Shown here: positions 26,480 to 33,514 of the stretch, in pieces | Numbering within the stretch: position 1 is the stretch's first letter | Layout of the letters: every line of letters begins with the position of its first letter | Source of the DNA: JANXUC01 sp043749225 | GTDB taxonomy: Bacteria > Acidobacteriota > Terriglobia > Terriglobales > Acidobacteriaceae | DNA: 64,000 nt | Reading direction: 5' to 3' | Assembly: GCA_043749225.1 (NCBI GenBank) | Contig: JAYVEP010000211.1 | Coordinates: 1 to 64,000, forward strand | Made by a program: the position numbers and the translations under genes | Notes under the pieces: generated by a model | Told to the model about the DNA's origin: nothing | Database searches by the model: none | Seen by the model: only the letters and a program-made list of their open reading frames with translations

Positions 26480-27403
26480 GTGCTGAGAGCCTTCTTCGTC
26501 TCTCTTTCTGAGAATCGACCTATCCGCGGCATGGCAGAGCGTTCTTCCATTGGCCGGAAGTTATCCAGTCGTTTCGTTGCAGGAACATCCATACAAGATG
26601 CGGTGTCGGCTACGCAAGCCGTGAACCAGCTCGGCATGCATGTCTCGCTCGACAACCTTGGCGAAAACGTAGCGAACCCAGAAGAAGCCCGCCACAGCGC
26701 AAAGCTTTACCATCAAATTCTCGACGAGATTGGTACCCGCCTTCTCGACGCCAACGTCAGCGTGAAGCTCACCCACATGGGTTTCGATCTCGACGAAAAA
26801 CTGGCCCTCGACATTGTGGGCGGCTTGGTGGCGAAAGCTGCCGCCATGCAGCCTATGAATTTTGTCCGCGTTGACATGGAGGGCTCTCCCTACACGCAGC
26901 GCACACTCGACCTGGTTCACGAACTCCATCGCCGCCCCGGCCATCAAGGCTGCGTGGGAGCGGTCATCCAGGCGTACTTGTTCCGTAGTGAGAATGATGT
27001 CGAAAAGCTTTTGGCTGAAGGTATTCGCATTCGCTTGTGCAAGGGCGCATACAAAGAATCCGGCGAAATAGCGTTTCAGAAGATGCCGGAAGTCGACGCG
27101 AACTACGTAAAGCTGATGAAGCGCCTGATGAAGAGCGGCATCTATCACGGGTTAGCGACGCACGACGAGCGCATCATAGACCAAGCCATCGCTTTCGCTC
27201 GCGCAGAGAAGATCCCGCCCGGCGCGTTCGAATTCCAGATGCTGCATGGCATTCGTCGCGACCTGCAGCAAAAGCTTGTGAAGAATGGCTGGAATATGCG
27301 GGTCTATATTCCATTCGGTACGGAGTGGTACCCCTACTTCATGCGGCGGCTGGGCGAGCGTCCCGCGAACGCGATATTTATTTTGAAAAATTTGCTACGC
27401 TGA
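26480..27403 (+). CDS. Proline dehydrogenase
   Basis: FAD enzyme oxidising proline to pyrroline-5-carboxylate. The 307 residues match monofunctional PRODH: SVKLTHMGFDLDE, VRVDMEGSPYTQRTL, QAYLFRSENDVEKLL, RIRLCKGAYKE, ATHDERIIDQA, FEFQMLHGIRRDLQQ and YIPFGTEWYPYFMRRLGERP, the last carrying the C-terminal Arg pair that binds proline carboxylate. The P5C dehydrogenase partner is not in the window. Start GTG 26480 with GGGAGA upstream. Converges on the DUF3106 gene with a 16-base gap. Confidence 0.93.
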   Translation: MLRAFFVSLSENRPIRGMAERSSIGRKLSSRFVAGTSIQDAVSATQAVNQLGMHVSLDNLGENVANPEEARHSAKLYHQILDEIGTRLLDANVSVKLTHMGFDLDEKLALDIVGGLVAKAAAMQPMNFVRVDMEGSPYTQRTLDLVHELHRRPGHQGCVGAVIQAYLFRSENDVEKLLAEGIRIRLCKGAYKESGEIAFQKMPEVDANYVKLMKRLMKSGIYHGLATHDERIIDQAIAFARAEKIPPGAFEFQMLHGIRRDLQQKLVKNGWNMRVYIPFGTEWYPYFMRRLGERPANAIFILKNLLR

Positions 27404-27419
27404 ACCCCAACTGCTAGGT

Positions 27420-28235
27420 CTATTCCTGGTCTCCGCCCACAGCGCCATCCGGCGCAGCCATTGGCAACTGAGTCACGCCGTTCAGCATTTCCCGTTCTTG
27501 CGGCGAGAACATGCCTTGGAAACGCTGCGAGTTCAACGCTCGCTGGCGCTGCTCAGGCGGCATCTGACGCAAATCCCGGATCGCCGCAGTCATGGTGCGC
27601 CGTCGCTCTGCCGGCATCTGGCGCATGCGCTGATAAAGATCCCGAGCATGCTGTTGCTGCTGGGGCGTCAGATGTTCCCAGGTTTCCATGCGCTGCAAAA
27701 TGCGTTCGCGCCGCTCTTGAGGCAGGTTGTTGAAGTTCTGCAACCGCCCGCGCAATTGTTCCTGACGCTGCGGAGGAAGCTTTTGGAAATTGGGGTCGTC
27801 GCGCAAAGCGCGTTCCCGCTGCTCCGGAGGCAGGCCCTCGTTATTACGCAGCCAATCGCCAGCGTGTGGACCAGGGCGCGGCGCCGGGGCAGTGGGATGT
27901 GGAACAGATGGATTGCGCTCAACCGAATTTGGAGGAACAGTATCCGGTCGAGCTGAATCAGGTCGAACAGTATCAGGTCGAACCCGGGTTCGGTTCTCCG
28001 GAACGTAAGGTCGCTCGTTGTGCCGCTCCGGCTGCCTTTCGGTTCGCCGCTCAGGTTGTCTTTCAACCCGACGTTCCTGCCGTTCAACTCTGTGTTCTTG
28101 ACGCTCTGCTTTGTGCTCCTGCCGTTCCTCGCGATGCTGCGGGCGTGCTGCTTGGGCGTGCGCCGATGCTAGCGCCAGTCCGCCAGCGAAGGCGGCACCT
28201 AGCATCATCCTCAAAATGGAGTTCAGCCTGCGCAC
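27420..28235 (-). CDS. Secreted DUF3106-family protein with charged repeats
   Basis: 271 residues. Signal peptide (LGAAFAGGLALASAHAQA), then a low-complexity stretch of Glu, Arg, Gln and His repeats (EERQEHKAERQEHRVERQER), then PDTVRPDSARPDTVPP repeats, and a C-terminal helical domain with repeated LP-P-E-Q-R units (QRMETWEHLTPQQQQHARDL) that matches DUF3106. Third gene of the minus-strand set after the ECF sigma factor and anti-sigma gene (34-base gap), so likely co-regulated. Function unknown; a periplasmic sensor or chaperone linked to the sigma system is only a guess. Confidence 0.78.
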   Translation of the reverse strand: MRRLNSILRMMLGAAFAGGLALASAHAQAARPQHREERQEHKAERQEHRVERQERRVERQPERRTERQPERHNERPYVPENRTRVRPDTVRPDSARPDTVPPNSVERNPSVPHPTAPAPRPGPHAGDWLRNNEGLPPEQRERALRDDPNFQKLPPQRQEQLRGRLQNFNNLPQERRERILQRMETWEHLTPQQQQHARDLYQRMRQMPAERRRTMTAAIRDLRQMPPEQRQRALNSQRFQGMFSPQEREMLNGVTQLPMAAPDGAVGGDQE

Positions 28236-28269
28236 GTCTTATAAGTCTCCCGGTGTTCCAAAAACTCTT

Positions 28270-28800
28270 TCAATTGTCGCTCGTCGCCTGGTCCTGATGG
28301 CTGTCAATATCGTCCAACACATCAAAATCTGCGTACAAATCGTCATCGCTATCCAAGGTCTGCAAATCGGCAACAGCCGTGCCACGCTGCGCGCTACCGG
28401 AACCACTCGCTCCAGAAGTAGAAGGTTGATGGATGGCAATATTGTCGGGCGTTCCAGTCACAGTCGCGTGTTTCAGGCTCACTACGCCAACTCCAACGGC
28501 GACCAAGAATGCAGCGGCAATAGCCAGCGCAGGGCGGGGCAACCAAGCGAACCATCCACGCGACTCGTGAGCACTCTCGGCAGCCTTCTCCTCGCGCAGA
28601 CGAGCCTGTAAACGCGTATCGAAATACGGAGAGGGCTCCGGCGCTTTCCATTCGTCGAGCAACGCCATGGTCTGACGAAGTTCTCGCAACTCCGTCGCGC
28701 AAGGCGCGCAGGCTTCCAAATGCCGCAGTGTCTCAGGCGACGGTTCTTCCAACCCAACCGCCAAGTCCGGCATCGATTCACGAATCTCAGAGCAATTCAT
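28270..28800 (-). CDS. Putative zinc-finger anti-sigma factor
   Basis: About 176 residues. N-terminal cytoplasmic part with the ZAS motif HLEACAPC (H-x3-C-x2-C), one membrane helix (LAIAAAFLVAVGVGVVSL) and an extracytoplasmic acidic tail (DSDDDLYADFDVLDDIDSHQ). Anti-sigma factors of this type hold an ECF sigma factor inactive at the membrane. The sigma gene is 15 bases upstream on the same strand. Start at ATG 28800, preceded by GTGAGG; the frame also has a GTG at 28812. Confidence 0.85.
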   Translation of the reverse strand: MNCSEIRESMPDLAVGLEEPSPETLRHLEACAPCATELRELRQTMALLDEWKAPEPSPYFDTRLQARLREEKAAESAHESRGWFAWLPRPALAIAAAFLVAVGVGVVSLKHATVTGTPDNIAIHQPSTSGASGSGSAQRGTAVADLQTLDSDDDLYADFDVLDDIDSHQDQATSDN

Positions 28801-28815
28801 ATTGAACCTCACAGC

Positions 28816-29595
28816 TTACACAAACTCTTTCAACTGCTCGCGCAATGTTTCATAAGCGCGAAACAGCAACGACTTGGTAGCGGATTCACTCAGCTTCAAA
28901 ACCTCCGCGATCTGCTTGTAATCCATCGTTTGATACTTGTGCATCAGTACCGCATTCCGCTGCTTGTCGGGCAACGACAGCACACGCTGACGAATAGCCA
29001 TCAAACGTTCTCGCCGCACCATATTCTGTTCAGCGGACAGAGAAGTGTCCGGCACGTCAAATCCTAGTCCCGTTGCTTCGTCCTTTTCATCCACGCTCAC
29101 TGTGTTTTCGGGGCGCTCATGCTTGGTGTCGCGCGCGTAGTTCATCGACAAGTTCGTCGCAATGCGGTAAAGCCACGTCGTAAATTTTGCGCTCGCTTCA
29201 TACGTTTGTCGCGAGCGATAAACGCGCAGAAATACTTCCTGCGCCAGTTCTTCAGCAGCTCCTTCAGTGCGCGTCGCACGATACATAAAGTGGATAATCG
29301 GACGACGGTATTTCTGCACCAAGTAGTCAAAAGCGTCGTCGTCGCCAGCCTTGACGCGCAGCATAATCTGCGCGTCACCGCCGGTATCCAGAGTAGCGCT
29401 GTCAGACGCAGGCGAGCCCCCCACCCCAGGCGATACGACCGCCGCGGCTAGGGATCCACGTCCCAAACTTCCGTTGAGGGCCACACTGCTCACATCTGTA
29501 GGAACCCGTTCAGCCGCAGAAAGTTGCGCCGCCTCCGGGGCGGCAGTTTTGCCCTGGAAAGGGCTAGGACGAGATGGCGTATTTTCGCCAGGCAT
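28816..29595 (-). CDS. ECF-type RNA polymerase sigma factor
   Basis: About 259 residues: a long disordered N-terminus, then region 2 (FDYLVQKYRRPIIHFMYRAT, EELAQEVFLRVYRSRQTYEA, TWLYRIATNLSMNYARD) and region 4 (LPDKQRNAVLMHKYQTMDYK, then IAEVLKLSESATKSLLFRA). Directs RNA polymerase to a specific promoter set. First gene of the sigma / anti-sigma / DUF3106 operon. The start is at ATG 29595 (MPGENTPSR); an earlier ATG at 29664 in frame would add 23 residues. It is divergent from tRNA-Val. Confidence 0.92.
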   Translation of the reverse strand: MPGENTPSRPSPFQGKTAAPEAAQLSAAERVPTDVSSVALNGSLGRGSLAAAVVSPGVGGSPASDSATLDTGGDAQIMLRVKAGDDDAFDYLVQKYRRPIIHFMYRATRTEGAAEELAQEVFLRVYRSRQTYEASAKFTTWLYRIATNLSMNYARDTKHERPENTVSVDEKDEATGLGFDVPDTSLSAEQNMVRRERLMAIRQRVLSLPDKQRNAVLMHKYQTMDYKQIAEVLKLSESATKSLLFRAYETLREQLKEFV

Positions 29596-29696
29596 GATCG
29601 TGAAACCTATGATGCGCAACCACTTACGCGGGCTGTCCGCGAAAGCGATGTCCAAGGCTAACATGCCTTCTCGGGCGATGGAAAATGCTACTTTGG

Positions 29697-29702
29697 TATA
29701 AT
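29697..29702 (+). promoter_or_regulatory. -10 box (TATAAT) of the tRNA gene
   Basis: Perfect TATAAT ending 14 bases before the tRNA 5' end. No clear -35. Confidence 0.5.
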
Positions 29703-29716
29703 CGCGAAACCGCAGT

Positions 29717-29791
29717 GGGCGCTTAACTCAGCGGTAGAGTGCCACCTTCACACGGTGGAAGTCGTAGGTTCAAGTCCTACAGCGCCCACCA
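29717..29791 (+). tRNA. tRNA-Val (anticodon CAC)
   Basis: A cloverleaf of 75 bases with encoded CCA. Acceptor stem GGGCGCT / AGCGCCC, D-arm ACTCAGCGGTAGAGT, anticodon stem CCACC / GGTGG with loop TTCACAC (anticodon CAC, reads GUG), and T-arm GTAGG TTCAAGT CCTAC. All stems pair. Confidence 0.95.
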
Positions 29792-29797
29792 TATAAT
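29792..29797 (+). promoter_or_regulatory. Candidate -10 box after the tRNA
   Basis: TATAAT immediately after the CCA end of the tRNA, 77 bases before the PepSY gene start, which it may serve. Confidence 0.35.
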
Positions 29798-29874
29798 CCT
29801 CTGCTCCGCCAGCCGCGCCCTTTCAGATGAACTTCAGCCTTAGTTTGTAGATTGAAGGAACGGAGAAAGATGCC

Positions 29875-30252
29875 ATGAAACTCTTTTCGAAGGTTGCACC
29901 AGTTCTGACTTTGCTCGCATTTGCATTGAGCTTGTCGGCCCAGTCCAAGGACGCAAAATCTAAAAAAGTCAGCACGGCGGAGGCGCGTAAGACCGCACTT
30001 GCCAGTTCCAACGGCAAGATCAAGAGTGCAGAGTTGGAAAAGGAAGACGGGAAAAGCATCTATTCTTTTGACATCCAAATGCCGGACGGTTTGCACGAAG
30101 TGAATGTTGACGCCGCCACAGGTAAACTCATCGACGATAAGATTGAGAACGCAGCCGATGAGGCGAAAGAAGCTGCACAAGATAAAAAAGAAGCTGCCAA
30201 GAAGGCAGCCAAAGCGAAGAAGGCTGCCGTAGCGAAGCCGAACGCACAGTAA
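29875..30252 (+). CDS. Secreted PepSY-domain protein
   Basis: 125 residues: signal peptide (KVAPVLTLLAFALSLSA), then a PepSY domain with KIKSAELEKEDGKSIYSFDI and the family ending HEVNVDAATGKLIDDK, and an Ala/Lys-rich helical tail (KKEAAKKAAKAKKAAVAKP). PepSY domains are thought to inhibit or sense peptidases in the periplasm. Upstream AACGGAGAAAGATGCC gives a Shine-Dalgarno sequence near the ATG. Single gene. Confidence 0.85.
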   Translation: MKLFSKVAPVLTLLAFALSLSAQSKDAKSKKVSTAEARKTALASSNGKIKSAELEKEDGKSIYSFDIQMPDGLHEVNVDAATGKLIDDKIENAADEAKEAAQDKKEAAKKAAKAKKAAVAKPNAQ

Positions 30253-30373
30253 TGATTCGGGGATTCTGGAATTTGCCTTGGGTTTCTGCTACCTGGTTTC
30301 CGAGCGATTCCTTCGAACTCGGTAGCCGATTTCTTGGACGCCTCAGGATATTGGTGAGGCGCGCGACCAGAAG

Positions 30374-31816
30374 ATGAAGACTATTTCGAGGTTCCTGGAT
30401 TGCCGAGTGTTGCTGGGCTGGCTGATAATTTGCAGTCCTGCCTGGGCGCAGGGTGATGGCTCGCCAGCTGCGAAGATTTCGCTGCCGACGAGCCAGACAC
30501 AGTCGGCAGACAGTCCTTCGCAGGAGCCTGCAGCGAACCCTGCGGCCGCACCTGATGCCGCGCTCGCGACAATTACCTTGCCAGATGCGTTCAAGCTGGC
30601 GCGAAAGAATAGCCCAACTTATCAAGCTGCGCTGACGGATTTCGCGCTCGCGCACGAGGATAAGGTTCAGAGCCGCGGTGCGCTGCTCCCAAACGTGAAT
30701 TTCAACACGCAGGCCATTTATACCCCGCCTGCGTCGAAAACAGATACGGCTGGCCGGTTCATTGCGGCGAACGGCATTCACGAGTATGTCAGCCAGGCTA
30801 ACGTGCATCAAGTGCTGTCGCTCGACACGTTTGCCACCTACAGAAAGACCGGTGCGGCTGAGGCGGTTGCTCGGGCGAAATCTGAGATTGCCGCGCGCGG
30901 TCTCGTTCTTACTGTGGTGCAGACTTACTACGGATTCGTAGTGGCTGAGCGCAAGTATGCGACTGCGCAGAAACTTTCCGCGGAAGGCGAACGCTTCCTG
31001 AACATTAGCCGCAAACTGGAAAACGGTGGCGAGGTCGCCCATGCGGATGTCATCAAGGCGCAGCTGCAATTCAATCAGCAGACTCGAGATTTGCGAGAAG
31101 CGCAGTTGGCGATGGATCGCAGCCGCCTGGATTTGGCGGTGCTGATCTTCTCGGATTTCAATCAGAATTTTTCTGTTGTCGATGACTTGCAGTCGCCAGA
31201 TCCGTTGCCTGCGTTCGCAGAAGTGCAGACTGCAGCAGGAAGCAAGAACCCCCAACTTCGGGCAGCTCTGGCCTCCCTCGATGTTGCGAGACAGGATGTG
31301 TCTGCTGCGTGGGGCGGACTGCTGCCCAGCCTGGGGCTGGACTATTTTTACGGGATCGACGCGCCCAATTATGCCAACAGAAGCTACGTTTTTGACGCGA
31401 CCGGGAAAAAGATCGGCACCGTCAACAATCTGGGTTACTCCATGAGCGCAACGCTGCAATTCCCGGTATTTAGCTGGGGAGCGGGATACAGCAAAGTGAA
31501 ACAGGCCAACCTTCGCCGTAACCAAACGCGTGTGGAATTGAACTTCACGCAGCGGCAGTTGTTGGCGAATCTCCGCAGTTTTTACGATGAAGCTCAAGCG
31601 GCGCGTGGAGAACTGGATTCCCTGAAGCAGTCGGCGGAATTGGCGGTCGAGAGCTTGCGCTTGACCACGTTGCGCTATCAAGCGGGTGAAGCAACCGTGC
31701 TGGAAGTGGTGGATGCACAGAATACGCTGGCGCTGTCGCGCAACGCTTACGATGATGGTCAGGTGCGTTACCGGACGGCGATGGCGAATCTGCAGACTTT
31801 AACAGGGAATTTGTAA
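30374..31816 (+). CDS. TolC-family outer-membrane efflux protein
   Basis: 480 residues. Signal peptide ending SPAWAQ, a Pro/Ala/Ser-rich linker (about 25-70), then two OEP repeats with long coiled helices: KLARKNSPTYQAALTDFALA and a second repeat ending TLRYQAGEATVLEVVDAQNT, the typical OEP motif. Forms the outer-membrane channel of tripartite efflux systems. The fusion-protein gene follows 89 bases downstream. No inner-membrane pump gene is in the neighbourhood. Confidence 0.93.
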   Translation: MKTISRFLDCRVLLGWLIICSPAWAQGDGSPAAKISLPTSQTQSADSPSQEPAANPAAAPDAALATITLPDAFKLARKNSPTYQAALTDFALAHEDKVQSRGALLPNVNFNTQAIYTPPASKTDTAGRFIAANGIHEYVSQANVHQVLSLDTFATYRKTGAAEAVARAKSEIAARGLVLTVVQTYYGFVVAERKYATAQKLSAEGERFLNISRKLENGGEVAHADVIKAQLQFNQQTRDLREAQLAMDRSRLDLAVLIFSDFNQNFSVVDDLQSPDPLPAFAEVQTAAGSKNPQLRAALASLDVARQDVSAAWGGLLPSLGLDYFYGIDAPNYANRSYVFDATGKKIGTVNNLGYSMSATLQFPVFSWGAGYSKVKQANLRRNQTRVELNFTQRQLLANLRSFYDEAQAARGELDSLKQSAELAVESLRLTTLRYQAGEATVLEVVDAQNTLALSRNAYDDGQVRYRTAMANLQTLTGNL

Positions 31817-31831
31817 AGCGGAAGAGGAATG

Positions 31832-31865
31832 GCAGATTTCTCACGACGAAGATGTTCGGAATGAC
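31832..31865 (-). repeat. Dispersed repeat type C, minus orientation
   Basis: Reads as GTCATTCCGAACATC... GAGAAATCTG on the minus strand, between the TolC-like and membrane-fusion genes. Confidence 0.65.
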
Positions 31866-31905
31866 AAACGTTGAGTGTAGCTGCCGCTTGTGCGTTACCA
31901 AATAA

Positions 31906-33261
31906 ATGGCCAAATCAAATTCAAAAACAGTTTGTTCAGCCTTGACTCGAAACGTCGCCTGCTGCGGTCCTTTCCCGCTGGTTTGGATACTTGCTCTGCT
32001 CTTGTGCGCCTGTTCCAAGACAGAGAAGGAACCCGATCCCGAAGTTAGTGTGGAAGCTGCGTCCGTGGAACAGACCACAATTCAGCGCACGGTTTCGGCA
32101 GGGGCAGTCTTGTTTCCGTTGGAGCAGGCTGCGATCACGCCAAAAATCAGCGCTCCGGTGAAAAGTTATACCGTGAAGCGTGGCAGCCGGGTTCACAAAG
32201 GCCAGTTGCTGGCCGTGCTCGAAAACCGCGATCTAGCGGCAGCTGCGCAGGATAATCGCGGCGCGTTCGAACAAGCTCAAGCCTCGTATCAAACAACCAC
32301 CGCAGCCAGCTTGCCCGAAGAATTGCAGAAGTCTAAAGGCGATATGGAAGCGGCGCAGAAAATGCTGGATGCCGAAGAAAAGCTCTACAAAAGCCGACAA
32401 GACTTGTTCGAGCAGGGTGCGCTTCCTCGCAAAGATCTCGATCAAGCGCTCGTCTCGGTGACCCAGGCACGCAACCAATCCGATCTTGCGAAACGCCACT
32501 ATGACACGCTGGCAGCAGTTGGAAATCAGCAAGGGCAGCGCTCGGCGGCTGGGCAACTCGAATCCGCCAAGGGCAAATACGCAGGTGCGGAAGCCATGCT
32601 GAGCTACTCGCAAATTCGCAGTCCAATTGATGGCTTTGTCACCGACCGTCCTCTCTACCCTGGTGAAATGGCGGCTGCCGGAACGCCGTTGCTCACCGTT
32701 ATGGATCTTTCCCAGGTCATAGCCAAGGCCCATATCCCGCAAAGCGAAGCGGCCACGCTCAGCGTTGGCTCGAAGGCAACCATGACTGCTCCTGGCATGG
32801 ACAAGCCAGTGGAGGGCAAGATCACGGTTGTGAGTCCGGCGCTGGATGCGAACAGCACCACTGTCGAAGTGTGGGTGCAGGCGAAGAATCCAGGACAGCA
32901 CCTGAAGCCGGGAACCAGCGTCCAGCTTTCCATGCTGACGAAGGCGATCCCCAACGCCATGGCCATCCCTGCTGCGGCGGTGCAGCCAGGTCCCGATGGC
33001 ACGACGATAGTGATGCTGTTGGGTGCGGATGGCCGTGCGCACCAGACGGCTGTGCGTACAGGTGTCCGACAGGAAGACGATATTCAGATTCTTGAGGGCC
33101 TTAAGGTCGGAGATAAAGTCATTCTCTCTGGAGCCTACGGCCTGCCGGATAAGACAAAGGTCAAAGTGGAAGTTCCGAAAGCGAAAGATGCCGACGCCAA
33201 GGACTCCAAAGACGACGCCAAAGATAAAGCTGCGCCTGCAAAGGATGACGCCGATAAATAG
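31906..33261 (+). CDS. RND-type membrane fusion (periplasmic adaptor) lipoprotein
   Basis: 451 residues. Lipoprotein-like N-terminus (WILALLLCACSK). The HlyD/AcrA layout follows: ISAPVKSYTVKRGSRVHKGQ (first lipoyl half), a long alpha-hairpin (SKGDMEAAQKMLDAEEKLYK onward), the second lipoyl half YSQIRSPIDGFVTDRPLYPG, then the beta-barrel and membrane-proximal domains (VGDKVILSGAYGLPD). The acidic/Lys/Ala-rich tail (about 425-451) is low complexity. Links an inner-membrane transporter to the TolC-like channel. The transporter itself is missing from this locus. Confidence 0.92.
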   Translation: MAKSNSKTVCSALTRNVACCGPFPLVWILALLLCACSKTEKEPDPEVSVEAASVEQTTIQRTVSAGAVLFPLEQAAITPKISAPVKSYTVKRGSRVHKGQLLAVLENRDLAAAAQDNRGAFEQAQASYQTTTAASLPEELQKSKGDMEAAQKMLDAEEKLYKSRQDLFEQGALPRKDLDQALVSVTQARNQSDLAKRHYDTLAAVGNQQGQRSAAGQLESAKGKYAGAEAMLSYSQIRSPIDGFVTDRPLYPGEMAAAGTPLLTVMDLSQVIAKAHIPQSEAATLSVGSKATMTAPGMDKPVEGKITVVSPALDANSTTVEVWVQAKNPGQHLKPGTSVQLSMLTKAIPNAMAIPAAAVQPGPDGTTIVMLLGADGRAHQTAVRTGVRQEDDIQILEGLKVGDKVILSGAYGLPDKTKVKVEVPKAKDADAKDSKDDAKDKAAPAKDDADK

Positions 33262-33514
33262 CCCTGCTTCGAGTTGGACCGTCTCTTGAATATTCTCTAA
33301 AAGAACTGCTCAGAAGAAGAACTGATCTGTTACATCGAGGTTCACAAACCGACCGTTCAGTTAGAAATCCACAGCGTCCTCAAAAGAACACTTGCGCAGT
33401 GTTCTGTTTATGAATTAATCTCCCGCCACGTCTGTTTCAGGAAAAACCAGCTTGCCACAGGCTTTTCCATGGTTGTAGAAACTCAAATGACAATGCTGGA
33501 CCCAGGAGATCAAA

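Noticed and set aside
29715..29800. Possible integration site in tRNA-Val
   Set aside because: No integrase, no partial tRNA copy and no shift in content on either side.
30128..31681. 517-residue minus-strand open frame across the TolC-like gene
   Set aside because: It is antisense to a clear TolC gene, rich in Arg, Gln, Ser and Ile with no domain, and reflects codon bias on the coding strand.
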